Source of the DNA: Chryseobacterium sp. Leaf394
Lineage (GTDB): Bacteria > Bacteroidota > Bacteroidia > Flavobacteriales > Weeksellaceae
Assembly (NCBI RefSeq): GCF_001424105.1
Contig: NZ_LMQH01000002.1
Coordinates: 94,063 to 158,062 of the forward strand
Length of the DNA stretch: 64,000 bases
Direction: 5' to 3'
Positions 34,632 to 44,114 of this stretch are shown here, piece by piece; the first letter of the stretch is position 1, and every line of letters starts with the position of its first letter. The notes under the pieces are model-generated. The model was given only the letters and a program-made list of their open reading frames with translations. It made no database searches and was not told the DNA's origin. The translations under genes were made by a program, and so were the position numbers.

Positions 34632-36209
34632 ATGGCGCAGAAAGAAACATTATCATCACTTACCCAGGGCAACTTTGCCAGAGAGCTTTCCATTTCAGAT
34701 GGGAAAATGCCTCCTAATGCATTAGAATTTGAGAGATTGGTAATCGGAACTTTTCTTATTGATAAAAAAGGATTGGATCATTCTATTGACCTACTGACGC
34801 CCGATGTTTTTTACGATCCCAGACATCAGGTGATTTTCAGAGCTATTCTTAAGCTTTACGAAGGAAACCATCCGGTTGACATTATGACCATTATTCAGGA
34901 ACTTAAAAAAGAAGAAAAACTGAATCTGGCAGGCGGTGATCATTACATCATCGAACTGACGATGGGAGTAAGTTCAAGCGCACACATCGAATATCACGTA
35001 AGAGTAATTCTTGAAAAATATATTCTCCGAAGCCTCATCAATGTTTCAGCCAATGTTATCGATTCCTCATACAAAGAATCTACCGATGTTTTCGAACTTT
35101 TAGACAAAGCAGAACAGTCATTTTTTGAAATCACCAACGGTACAATTAAAAAAGGATTTGATACGGCGAACTCTTTAGTAAAACAGGCGATCGAAACCAT
35201 TAAATCTTTAAAAGACAAAGAAGGACTTTCAGGTGTGCCTTCAGGTTTCCGGGATATTGACAAAGAAACCGGTGGCTGGCAAAATTCTGACCTTATTATC
35301 ATTGCGGCACGTCCGGCGATGGGGAAAACGGCGTTTATTCTATCAATGGCAAGAAATATTGCGGTAGGTCATAAAATTCCGATGGCATTATTCTCTCTGG
35401 AGATGGCGTCTGTACAGTTAATTACCAGGATGATTGCCTCAGAAACCAGAATTTCTTCAGAAAAATTAAGGAAAGGAACACTTGATGATGAGGAATGGCA
35501 GAGATTATTCTCCAACGTTTCTGAACTTGAAAATGCACCGCTCTATATAGACGAAACCCCATCGCTTTCTATATTCGATTTCCGTGCAAAATGCCGGAGA
35601 CTGGTAATGCAGCATGGCGTAAAGATGGTGATGGTCGATTATCTTCAGCTGATGACCGCCGGTGGAGGCAGCGGAAAAGGAAGTGGAAACCGTGAGCAGG
35701 AAATCTCAATGATTTCCCGATCTTTAAAAGCCATCGCAAAAGAACTCAACATACCTGTGATTGCACTTTCACAGCTTTCAAGAAGTGTGGAAACACGTCC
35801 GGGGAAAAGACCTCAGCTTTCAGATTTGAGGGAATCAGGAGCTATTGAGCAGGATGCAGATATCGTATCTTTCATTTTCAGACCGGAGTATTACAAAATT
35901 ACAACCTGGGATAATGATGAGGAAGGCGCAGAAACATCAACCGAAAATCAGGCGGAATTGATCATTGCAAAACACAGAAATGGTGCCACGGCAGACGTAA
36001 GATTGTCGTTCCTGAAGCATTTTGCAAAATTTGGAGATGTTGAAGAGGCGTTCAATATGCATGGAGGAGGTAATTTTAATGAACCAAGCGGTTTCGAAAA
36101 AATCAAAACCACTATTCAGCCGGGTGCAGCATTTGATTTACCAGATAATTCCAAACTTTCAGGTTCTTCAATGAATGATTTTGATGATGAAGAAGATTTT
36201 CCTTTTTAA
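34632..36209 (+). CDS. dnaB: Replicative DNA helicase
   Basis: A 525-residue hexameric helicase that opens the replication fork. The N-terminal domain (about 25-125) starts PPNALEFERLVIGTFLID. The RecA-like domain has Walker A IAARPAMGKTAF near 224-235, VMVDYLQLM (Walker B) and SQLSRSVETRPGKRPQLSDLRESG. No intein is present. The C-terminus is an acidic tail ending NDFDDEEDFPF, like the protein-binding tip of SSB. It is monocistronic with, or read into, rnhA 83 bases later. T9SS genes lie on both sides. Confidence 0.96.
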   Translation: MAQKETLSSLTQGNFARELSISDGKMPPNALEFERLVIGTFLIDKKGLDHSIDLLTPDVFYDPRHQVIFRAILKLYEGNHPVDIMTIIQELKKEEKLNLAGGDHYIIELTMGVSSSAHIEYHVRVILEKYILRSLINVSANVIDSSYKESTDVFELLDKAEQSFFEITNGTIKKGFDTANSLVKQAIETIKSLKDKEGLSGVPSGFRDIDKETGGWQNSDLIIIAARPAMGKTAFILSMARNIAVGHKIPMALFSLEMASVQLITRMIASETRISSEKLRKGTLDDEEWQRLFSNVSELENAPLYIDETPSLSIFDFRAKCRRLVMQHGVKMVMVDYLQLMTAGGGSGKGSGNREQEISMISRSLKAIAKELNIPVIALSQLSRSVETRPGKRPQLSDLRESGAIEQDADIVSFIFRPEYYKITTWDNDEEGAETSTENQAELIIAKHRNGATADVRLSFLKHFAKFGDVEEAFNMHGGGNFNEPSGFEKIKTTIQPGAAFDLPDNSKLSGSSMNDFDDEEDFPF

Positions 36210-36292
36210 ATCTAATTTAAAATTAATCCAAAATTGAAAATCAAACTCATAACTTTCAACCTCAACCCTCGCCTTAACCTCAACCTGATACT

Positions 36293-36769
36293 TTGAGAAT
36301 CGAAATCTACACTGACGGTGCATGCAGCGGAAACCCCGGAAAAGGAGGTTACGGAATTCTAATGCGCGTTCCCGAAAAAAATTATCAGAAAACATTCTCC
36401 AAAGGTTTCAGAAAAACCACCAACAACAGGATGGAACTTCTTGCCGTGATCGTTGCGCTCGAAAAGCTGAAATCAGCAGAAAATGATATTCATATTTTCA
36501 CAGACAGCAAATACGTTTCAGATGCCATCAATAAAAACTGGATTTCAGGATGGGTAAAACGGGGATGGAAAAATGTAAAAAATCCTGATCTTTGGAAAAG
36601 GATGATCCCACTTTACAATACTTATCAGCCAAAATTCCACTGGATTAAAGGTCATGCGGGACATTTTGAAAACGAGCTTTGCGATAAATTAGCTGTTGCT
36701 GCAGCTGCAGGCGCAAACCTTGAAAAAGATCATCATTTTGAAAATCCTGAAAACAGCGGACTCTTCTAA
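36293..36769 (+). CDS. rnhA: Ribonuclease HI, TTG start
   Basis: A 158-residue enzyme that cuts RNA in RNA-DNA hybrids. The catalytic set is complete: Asp8 (YTDGACSGNPG), Glu48 (NNRMELL), Asp71 (FTDSKYV), His121 (KGHAGH) and Asp131 (ELCDKLA). The first in-frame ATG comes at codon 24, after Asp8, and an in-frame stop lies at 36275-36277, so the TTG at 36293 is the only usable start. It is downstream of dnaB. A short C-terminal extension (KDHHFENPENSGLF) is unlike E. coli. Confidence 0.95.
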   Translation: MRIEIYTDGACSGNPGKGGYGILMRVPEKNYQKTFSKGFRKTTNNRMELLAVIVALEKLKSAENDIHIFTDSKYVSDAINKNWISGWVKRGWKNVKNPDLWKRMIPLYNTYQPKFHWIKGHAGHFENELCDKLAVAAAAGANLEKDHHFENPENSGLF

Positions 36770-36986
36770 ATTTTGATTAATACTGATTTACAGTAATTTA
36801 GATAAGAAATCAAATTCTGTTATTTTTAATGAATCAAAATGAAAAAATATATTGTTATTCATTTCGCCATCTTCTTTGATATTCTTTGAAAAATAACCAC
36901 CAATTATCATAAAATTAATAATATATTTCCATTATATACACTTTTTATTTATATCTTTACGGCTCAATTCCAAAGTTCCCTTGTAT

Positions 36987-39254
36987 ATGAATAAAAATCT
37001 ATTGTCTTATATAGCGCTTTTTCTCATTTGTTTCAGTGCCTTATTCAAATCCCAAACATATCAGCTCGCCGGAAACCCTGTAAACACAACAGGATGGACT
37101 ATCGTAGCTCCTACAACAACACAGGTTAACGGCACAGACGCATTTGTACAGCTCACACCAGATACCAATAACCAATCAGGTTCAATCAGGCTAAACGATC
37201 CCATCAACCTTAAATTTTGTGACAAGTGGAGGGTAGAATTTGATTTCAGAATGGATTCTAATCAAACTGCGAACGGTGACGGACTTGCATTCTGGTATCT
37301 TCAGAATCCACCTGTGGCAAGTGTTTTAGGCTCAGGATTAGGCGTTTCGCAAAATGCTGTAGGTTTAATTGTTGGTTTTGATACGTACAATAATACCACG
37401 ACAGCTGTGATGAGTAAAGTTCACGTGGCTTACGGGCAGGTTGCCAATACCACCGACCAGAATAATGTTGAGTATTTCAACGTTGCCGGAAGTTCATTTC
37501 ACTCACCGGATCTCAATACAACATTGCCTTTCCAGGGAACTACATACAAGCATGTAGAAGTAACTGCCGAAGTAAGCACCGCAAGTCCGACGGGATGGAC
37601 GATTCAGATTAAAATTGACAATACCGTAATCTGTAACCAACCTTTTGTACCATCCGGAACAGCGGCAACTATGACGCAGGGATACTTTGGTTTTTCAGCC
37701 TCAACAGGAGGGAACAGATCAAGACATTCTATTAAAAATGTAAAAATCTATACAGATAAAGTTCCACTTCTTCAGCCGACGATTACACAATCCAACTGTC
37801 CGAATCCAACGACTGGTTTTGCAACAGTGAATTTAACATCATTTAACAATCAGTTTGTAGCCAATCCGGCGAACTTTACATTTACTTATTTCGTTCAGGG
37901 AAATCCTACACCGATTGCTGCTCCTGCGACATTTCAGTATAACGCCAATACGACTATTATCGTTAGAGTTAAAGATAATGCCGGGCTTCTCTGCGACAAT
38001 GCGGACGGAAGAATTCAATTAACCCTTGGCGATTTCACTGCCAGCAATGTGACACTGACAACGTGTAATAATAATTATGCAACGACAGCTACATTTAATC
38101 TTACATCTGCCGCAGTAACTTCTACTCCCGGAGCTACAAAAAAATACTACAAAACACTACAGGATCTGAATAACAACGCAAACGAAATCACGAATCCTGC
38201 AGCTTACGTTTCTGCTCCCGGAAAAGTTTATGTAAAAGTAACCACTCCACAGGGCTGTACAGGAAACGCTGAGATAACACTGAGCTTCTCCCCTCTCCCT
38301 GTAGCCACAGACGCCACTTTGCAAACGTGTTTTAAAACAGAGGTAGGTTTAGTGGGAACATTTAACCTTACCACAGCAAATGTTTCTTCACAACCGGGGG
38401 TTACAAAAGTATATTATACAACATTAGACAATGCTGTAAACAATACAAACCCTATTGCAGATCCCACTGCTCACGATGCATCCAATTCGGTAGTTTATGT
38501 GAAAATTACAGGAACAAATTCTTGTTGGGTCATCCGAAAAATTACACTGACTGTGATTCCGCCTACAAGATCTGCGGTTTTAAAAGATAAGATTATCTGT
38601 ATTGAAGACAGAACGACCCTGGATGCAGGACCTGGCTTTGCGAGTTACGAGTGGAGCACTGGTGCTACAACGCAATCTATCACAGGAGTTCCTGTAGGAA
38701 ACTACTGGGTAAGACTTCAGACCGGAACTTGCTTCACCATGCAGATGGTAAACGTAAAAGCAGCCGGAAACCCTACAATTTCAAGTTTAGACATTACAAA
38801 CAATACAATCACTGTAAATGTGACGGGAGGAACTCCTGCGTATCAGTATTCTGTAAATGGTACTACTTGGCAGACTTCTAATGTATTTACCGGTTTACCA
38901 AGAGGCGAAAACAAGATTTTCGTTAAAGATTCTTACGATTGTGAGCCAGTTCAGATTCAGGTTACTGTACCGAATCTTGTAAATGCCATCACGCCAAACG
39001 GAGACAATGTAAATGATGTGATTGATTATACAGCGCTTGCATATAAAAAGAATCTTGTCTTTACTGTGTTTGACAGATATGGTAACAAAAAGTTTGAAGC
39101 AGACAAAATAAGAAACTTCAAATGGGACGGAACTTCCGGCAACAAAAAACTTCCTACAGGAACATATTGGTACACTATCACCTGGAACGAAAATGATAAA
39201 AACAATACGCAGACTGTTTACAACGGCTGGGTTTTATTAAAAAACAGGGAGTAA
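36987..39254 (+). CDS. T9SS type B cargo with lectin-like N-terminal domain (copy 3)
   Basis: About 755 residues from the ATG at 36987; an in-frame TTG two codons earlier is ignored. Signal peptide (to about 24), then an L-type/legume-lectin-like domain of about 220 residues (WRVEFDFRMDSNQ, GDGLAFWYLQNPP, VGLIVGFDTYNN, KHVEVTAEV), then Cys-containing repeats (LTTCNNNYATTATFNLT, LQTCFKTEVGLVGTFNL), an SprB-like region (YEWSTGATTQSITGVPVG) and the type B T9SS domain NAITPNGDNVNDVIDYTAL to VLLKNRE. The lectin domain suggests binding to sugars. A -7-like TATCTTTA lies at 36952-36959. Confidence 0.93.
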   Translation: MNKNLLSYIALFLICFSALFKSQTYQLAGNPVNTTGWTIVAPTTTQVNGTDAFVQLTPDTNNQSGSIRLNDPINLKFCDKWRVEFDFRMDSNQTANGDGLAFWYLQNPPVASVLGSGLGVSQNAVGLIVGFDTYNNTTTAVMSKVHVAYGQVANTTDQNNVEYFNVAGSSFHSPDLNTTLPFQGTTYKHVEVTAEVSTASPTGWTIQIKIDNTVICNQPFVPSGTAATMTQGYFGFSASTGGNRSRHSIKNVKIYTDKVPLLQPTITQSNCPNPTTGFATVNLTSFNNQFVANPANFTFTYFVQGNPTPIAAPATFQYNANTTIIVRVKDNAGLLCDNADGRIQLTLGDFTASNVTLTTCNNNYATTATFNLTSAAVTSTPGATKKYYKTLQDLNNNANEITNPAAYVSAPGKVYVKVTTPQGCTGNAEITLSFSPLPVATDATLQTCFKTEVGLVGTFNLTTANVSSQPGVTKVYYTTLDNAVNNTNPIADPTAHDASNSVVYVKITGTNSCWVIRKITLTVIPPTRSAVLKDKIICIEDRTTLDAGPGFASYEWSTGATTQSITGVPVGNYWVRLQTGTCFTMQMVNVKAAGNPTISSLDITNNTITVNVTGGTPAYQYSVNGTTWQTSNVFTGLPRGENKIFVKDSYDCEPVQIQVTVPNLVNAITPNGDNVNDVIDYTALAYKKNLVFTVFDRYGNKKFEADKIRNFKWDGTSGNKKLPTGTYWYTITWNENDKNNTQTVYNGWVLLKNRE

Positions 39255-39262
39255 TTCCTGAA

Positions 39263-39297
39263 AAAAATCACTCCTCAACAAAAGGAGTGATTTTTAT
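39263..39297 (+). terminator. Terminator of T9SS cargo gene 3
   Basis: AAAAATCACTCCT (39263) pairs with AGGAGTGATTTTT (39283) around a seven-base loop; A and T tracts flank it. Confidence 0.88.
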
Positions 39298-39419
39298 TAA
39301 CGCTTCTCTACCGCAGAAAGAAGCTTTTCAGCTACACATTTGATACTTTAAAGTTATTTCAGGCAATTTATTGTTTGACAAAACCTATACATTTACCTAA
39401 TCAAAAATCTAATAATTAA

Positions 39420-41690
39420 ATGAAAAAAACTTTATTATTTTTTAGTATCACTTTATGCTTTCTCTTTAATTTAAACAAAGCTCAGACGTATCAGCTGACG
39501 GGAAATCCCGTGGTAACTACCGGATGGGATCTTGTTTCTGCAGCAGCTGTGAGCACAGACTTTATCAGATTAACTCCTGACCAGACGAGTCAGTTTGGGG
39601 CTATCAAACTTTCAGATCCAATCAATTTGAAATACTGCGATAAATGGAAAGTTGAATTTGATTTCAGAATCGACGGAAACGGAACGACCTCTTACGGAAG
39701 AGGAGACGGATTGACATTTTGGTACCTTTCAAATCCTCCAACTGGATTTACCTCCGGAGGTGGACTCGGAATTCCTGCCAATGCCAACGGATTAATGGTT
39801 GCATTTGATATTTTCAACAACTCCACAGAAGGACAGATGAGTAAAGTACACCTGCTTTACGGAACCAATAATCTACCTGCAGGAAATCCTAATATTGAAT
39901 ACAATACAACCGCTAACAGCACCTATCACTCAGCTGATCTAAATCCTACTCAACCTTTTGTAGGAGCTAACTATAAGCATGTTGAAGTAAACGGTGAAAC
40001 TGATCCCAACAATCCAAATAACTGGCTTATTCACATCAGAATTGATGGTGTGACGATTACAAATCAGTCCTTTGCTCCGTCAGGGGGTGCTATAGGAATG
40101 ACTACCGGATATTTTGGTTTCTCATCAGCGACCGGTGCCGCCAGTGCTAGACAATCTATTAAAAATGTAAAAATATTTGTAGATAAAGTTCCAATCTTCA
40201 CCAATACTGTTACGCCTTACGTCTGTATCAATCCTGTTACAGGAAACGGCTCAATAGACCTTACAACCTATGCGCCACAGTTTGTAAACAATCCCGGGAA
40301 CTACACCATTACTTATTTTGTAACCGGAAGCGGAACACCGATTGTCAACCCTTCGAATTTCACCTACACAGGCCCAACAAATATTACTGTCATTGTAAGT
40401 GACCCTTCATCAACGCTCTGCGACAACGGCGACGGAAGAATTGTTTTAGACCCACAACCTTTTGATGCTGCGGATGCTACACTTACAGAATGTAATAATA
40501 ACAATGCCGGCGTCGGTATTTTTAACCTTGATGATGCTGCAGTAACTGCCGTACCTGGTGTAACAAAACATTATTATCCAACGCTTGCAGCCCTTAATGC
40601 CGGAACCAATGAGATTATGAACTGGCCTGCATATCCTGCAGCGAACGGAGCCACAGTTTTTGCGAAAGTAATTACTCCGCAGGGATGTATTGATAATGCA
40701 AAAATAACCTTAAATCACTACCCTGTCGTTACGGTAAATGATGCCATTCTCAGAGCATGCTCTATACAGGACAATCCTTCAATGGGACTGTTTAATCTGA
40801 CTTCAGCATCTGTAACTTTGCAGCCGGGAACTGAAAAAAAATTCTATCCATCACTTACTGATGCTGTCAACAATACCAATGAGATTACACTGATTAACAG
40901 TTACGTGGCTCCTACAGGTGTAGTTTATGTGAGAGTAAGCGACAGCAACAACCAATGCTATGGAGTTGCCAAAATCACTTTACAGGTAATCCCTCCGGTT
41001 TATTCTACAGTCCTACAGGATAAAGTAATCTGTTTTGAAGATAAAACAACATTAGATGCTGGCTCTGGTTTCGACGGATATGAATGGAGCAACGGCGAAA
41101 CTACACAGACCATCAGTGGAGTTGGCGTAGGAACTTATTGGGTGAAACTGAAGTCTGGTGACTGCTGGGCTACTCAGACAGTGAAAATTTTACCATCAGA
41201 TCAGCCGGTGATTAATTATATTGAAATTTCAAACAATACAATTATTGTAAATGCTGCAGGAGGAACACCAGCGTATCAATATTCATTAGACAATATCAAT
41301 AATTGGCAGGATTCTAACGAGTTTAAAAATATCGCACGTGGAGAATACACAGTTTATGTAAGAGATGCTTATAAGTGTGAGCCAATTCAGGTTGTGGTAA
41401 CTGTACCGAATCTGGTAAATGTAATCACTCCGAATGCAGATGGAATGAATGATTATATTGATTATTCAGCTTTAGGAAATAAGATTAATCTCATCTTCAA
41501 TGTTTATGACAGATATGGAGCCAAAATTCATCAGGGCGACAAAACCAATCAGTACAAATGGGACGGTACCGCCAACGGAAGAAAAGTTCCTACCGGCAGC
41601 TACTGGTACTCTGTAACATGGACAGAAAACAATAAAAACAGAACACCGGTGAAATTCTCAGGATGGATCGTGGTGAAAAACAGAGAATAA
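39420..41690 (+). CDS. T9SS type B cargo with lectin-like N-terminal domain (copy 4)
   Basis: A 756-residue secreted protein. Signal peptide (to about 21, LNKAQT), a lectin-like domain (WKVEFDFRIDGNG, GDGLTFWYLSNPP, GLMVAFDIFNN, KHVEVNGETD), Cys-containing repeats (LTECNNNNAGVGIFNLD, LRACSIQDNPSMGLFNL), an SprB-like part (GYEWSNGETTQTISGVGVG) and the type B T9SS domain NVITPNADGMNDYIDYSAL to IVVKNRE. The N-terminal half pairs with the 36987 protein, but the last 200 residues are closer to the 30219 protein. It ends the T9SS cargo block. Confidence 0.93.
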   Translation: MKKTLLFFSITLCFLFNLNKAQTYQLTGNPVVTTGWDLVSAAAVSTDFIRLTPDQTSQFGAIKLSDPINLKYCDKWKVEFDFRIDGNGTTSYGRGDGLTFWYLSNPPTGFTSGGGLGIPANANGLMVAFDIFNNSTEGQMSKVHLLYGTNNLPAGNPNIEYNTTANSTYHSADLNPTQPFVGANYKHVEVNGETDPNNPNNWLIHIRIDGVTITNQSFAPSGGAIGMTTGYFGFSSATGAASARQSIKNVKIFVDKVPIFTNTVTPYVCINPVTGNGSIDLTTYAPQFVNNPGNYTITYFVTGSGTPIVNPSNFTYTGPTNITVIVSDPSSTLCDNGDGRIVLDPQPFDAADATLTECNNNNAGVGIFNLDDAAVTAVPGVTKHYYPTLAALNAGTNEIMNWPAYPAANGATVFAKVITPQGCIDNAKITLNHYPVVTVNDAILRACSIQDNPSMGLFNLTSASVTLQPGTEKKFYPSLTDAVNNTNEITLINSYVAPTGVVYVRVSDSNNQCYGVAKITLQVIPPVYSTVLQDKVICFEDKTTLDAGSGFDGYEWSNGETTQTISGVGVGTYWVKLKSGDCWATQTVKILPSDQPVINYIEISNNTIIVNAAGGTPAYQYSLDNINNWQDSNEFKNIARGEYTVYVRDAYKCEPIQVVVTVPNLVNVITPNADGMNDYIDYSALGNKINLIFNVYDRYGAKIHQGDKTNQYKWDGTANGRKVPTGSYWYSVTWTENNKNRTPVKFSGWIVVKNRE

Positions 41691-41713
41691 TTTTTTTTTC
41701 ATACTTAATTAGC

Positions 41714-41747
41714 GAAGTCGCTCCTATAAAAAGGAGCGGCTTTTTTG
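41714..41747 (+). terminator. Terminator of T9SS cargo gene 4
   Basis: AAGTCGCTCCT (41715) pairs with AGGAGCGGCTT (41732), with one mismatch, and a T run follows. Confidence 0.85.
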
Positions 41748-41806
41748 TTTAGACAATTTCCAAATAGATAATTCGTTTAAAAGACAGTTTATTCATATTC
41801 AATTCT

Positions 41807-41814
41807 TAAATTTG
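41807..41814 (+). promoter_or_regulatory. -7 box four bases before the nitroreductase start codon
   Basis: TAAATTTG is followed by TTAT and the ATG at 41819, so the mRNA would be leaderless. A TTT at 41788-41790 may serve as a weak -33 element. Confidence 0.5.
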
Positions 41815-41818
41815 TTAT

Positions 41819-42448
41819 ATGAATTATTTGGAAGCTTTAAGCAGAAGATATTCTGTAAAAAAATTCAACCCAGAAATGCGCATTCCTCAGGATGTGCTTT
41901 TAAATATACTCGAGTCCGGCAAACTTGCAGCAAGCTCACAGGGACTTCAGCCTTACAGAATATTTGTAGTGGAAAGCAGCGTGATGAAAGAAAAACTCAT
42001 TCCCGCCTTTTACAATCCTTCACAGATTTCTACCTGTTCGCATATTATTGTTTTAGTTTCAAAAAAAAATGTTGAAGAAGGGTACTTGGATGGATATTTT
42101 AAGCATATTTCAGAAGTCCGTGAGCATCCGGTGGAAAATTTAGATCTTTTCAGAAAAAGCATTACTAAACATTTCAACACACAGGAGCATGATGATATTC
42201 TCAACTGGGCAGAAAAGCAATCTTACATTGTTTTAGCCAATCTGATGTATGCAGCTGCCATTGAAAAGATCGATACTTGCCCCATGGAAGGTTTCAGACA
42301 GGATTTGATTGAAGAAATTTTAAATATTGATTCTGAAAACGAAAAAGTAACCGTGACGCTGGCTTTAGGCTACCGATCAGAGGAAGATGAGTTCCAGCAC
42401 ATGAAAAAAGTAAGAAAACCCAACGATAAATTGTTTAAATTTATTTAA
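41819..42448 (+). CDS. Nitroreductase-family NAD(P)H-dependent oxidoreductase
   Basis: A 209-residue flavin enzyme of the nitroreductase family. N-terminal RRYSVKKFNPEM, the FMN-contacting SSQGLQPYRIFVV near 39-51 and the C-terminal CPMEGF near 155-160 followed by LALGYRSEEDEF are the family landmarks. It is related to NfsB-like enzymes that reduce nitro groups or quinones; the natural substrate is unknown. It is 31 bases ahead of nadB, so the four genes to nadC may form one operon. Confidence 0.92.
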   Translation: MNYLEALSRRYSVKKFNPEMRIPQDVLLNILESGKLAASSQGLQPYRIFVVESSVMKEKLIPAFYNPSQISTCSHIIVLVSKKNVEEGYLDGYFKHISEVREHPVENLDLFRKSITKHFNTQEHDDILNWAEKQSYIVLANLMYAAAIEKIDTCPMEGFRQDLIEEILNIDSENEKVTVTLALGYRSEEDEFQHMKKVRKPNDKLFKFI

Positions 42449-42479
42449 TTATTTTAGACGACTGTCTTAAAGCAAGAAT

Positions 42480-44057
42480 ATGATAAAAGCGGATGTATTA
42501 GTGATCGGTTCGGGAATTTCCGGACTTTCTTATGCCATAAAAGTTTCAGAGCAGTTTCCCGACGCCAAAATAATCATCGTTACCAAATCTGATGAAGATG
42601 AAAGCAACACAAAGTACGCTCAGGGCGGTCTGGCAGTAGTTACCGATTCTAAAAATGATAATTTCGAAAAACACATCGAAGACACCATGCGTGCCGGAGA
42701 TGGAGAAAATAAAAGAGACGTTGTGGAAATGGTCGTGAGAGAGGCACCTGCAAGATTCAACGAAATCGTGGAATGGGGCGCTAATTTCGATATGAAAAAC
42801 GGAGAATTTGCTTTAGGCAGAGAAGGTGGTCACACCGAAAACAGAATCGTACATCACAAAGACATTACAGGTTTTGAAATTGAAAGAGCTTTACTTCAAA
42901 CCGCTAAAAGCAGTCCGAATATTGAGATTCTTGATCATCATTACGTTATCGACATCATCACCCAACATCACGTTCCCGGAAAAGAACTGAATGAAGGTGA
43001 AATCAATTGCTACGGTGCCTATATTTTAGATGAAAAATCGAAATCTATAAAAAAAATTACTTCGAAAATCACTTTAGTTGCCACTGGCGGAGCAGGACAT
43101 GTTTACAAAAACACCACAAATCCTGTCATCGCAACCGGAGACGGAATTGCTTTTGTTGCCCGTGCCAAGGGAAAAGTAAGCAATATGCAATACTACCAGT
43201 TTCACCCGACAGCTTTGTACAGCAAACTCGACGGAATGTTGTTTTTAATTTCCGAAGCAGTTCGCGGGGACGGAGCAAAACTGAGAACCAAAAAAGGCGA
43301 AAAATTCATGCACAAATATGATGAGCGTGAAGAACTGGCTTCCAGAGACATCGTTGCGAGAGCTATTGATGCCGAAATGAAAGTTACGGGAGATGAATTT
43401 GTAGGTTTGGATTGTCGCCACATGAGTCAGGAAAAATTTCTGGAACACTTCCCAAATATCTATAAAAAATGCAAAGATGAAGGAATTGATCCTTTCACAC
43501 AGTTAATTCCGGTAGTTCCTGCTTGTCATTACTTAATGGGCGGAATTGATGTAGATAAGGACGGACAATCTTCTTTAAATAATTTATTCGCCGTTGGAGA
43601 ATGCACCAATTCCGGACTTCACGGGGCGAACAGGCTTGCTTCAAATTCTTTACTTGAAGGTTTGGTTTTTGGACACAACGCAGCCATCAAAACCATAGAA
43701 TTATTAAAAGAGAACAATTTTGATTTTGATGATTTAAAAGCTGTTCCGGAATGGAATGAAGAAGGAATGAAGATTATCGATGAAATGGTGATTGTTTCTT
43801 ACCTCAGAAAACAGCTCCAAGAAATGATGAGTGACTTAGTTGGAATCGTGAGAAGCAACCGGAGATTAAAAATGGCATTACAGAAACATGCAGAAATCGC
43901 TGCCGCTGTTGATGAAATTTACCACTACTCTATTTTATCACCTCAACTTTCAGAATTAAGAAACTTAACAACAGTTGCCCATTTGATTATCATCCAATCT
44001 ATGGAAATGACTCAAAATAAAGGAGCATTTTACAATAAAGATTTAGTGCAGGCATAA
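42480..44057 (+). CDS. nadB: L-aspartate oxidase
   Basis: A 525-residue FAD enzyme that makes iminoaspartate, the first step of NAD synthesis. FAD-binding ends: GSGISGLSYAI near residue 10 and HGANRLASNSLLEGLVFG near 381-398. In between are KYAQGGLAVV, GREGGHTENRIVHHKDITG (substrate binding) and CHYLMGGIDVD. The length is normal. nadC, which acts two steps later, follows after one unrelated gene; nadA is not in the window and must be elsewhere. Confidence 0.96.
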   Translation: MIKADVLVIGSGISGLSYAIKVSEQFPDAKIIIVTKSDEDESNTKYAQGGLAVVTDSKNDNFEKHIEDTMRAGDGENKRDVVEMVVREAPARFNEIVEWGANFDMKNGEFALGREGGHTENRIVHHKDITGFEIERALLQTAKSSPNIEILDHHYVIDIITQHHVPGKELNEGEINCYGAYILDEKSKSIKKITSKITLVATGGAGHVYKNTTNPVIATGDGIAFVARAKGKVSNMQYYQFHPTALYSKLDGMLFLISEAVRGDGAKLRTKKGEKFMHKYDEREELASRDIVARAIDAEMKVTGDEFVGLDCRHMSQEKFLEHFPNIYKKCKDEGIDPFTQLIPVVPACHYLMGGIDVDKDGQSSLNNLFAVGECTNSGLHGANRLASNSLLEGLVFGHNAAIKTIELLKENNFDFDDLKAVPEWNEEGMKIIDEMVIVSYLRKQLQEMMSDLVGIVRSNRRLKMALQKHAEIAAAVDEIYHYSILSPQLSELRNLTTVAHLIIIQSMEMTQNKGAFYNKDLVQA

Positions 44058-44114
44058 TTGATTATTATTTAGAATTCTCAAATCGAAATTTAGAATTTTC
44101 ATTAAATTTTAGAC

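Noticed and set aside
34632..36209. Intein or insertion in dnaB
   Set aside because: DnaB is a common intein site, but here the Walker A and downstream motifs run without interruption and the length is normal.
30219..41690. CRISPR-like or phage structural repeats in the T9SS block
   Set aside because: The repeats are protein-coding modules of about 85 residues with diverged DNA, not short direct repeats with spacers, and the C-terminal domains are T9SS sorting signals.
41812..42075. 87-codon frame inside the nitroreductase gene
   Set aside because: It is a shadow in another frame of a well-supported gene with intact motifs.
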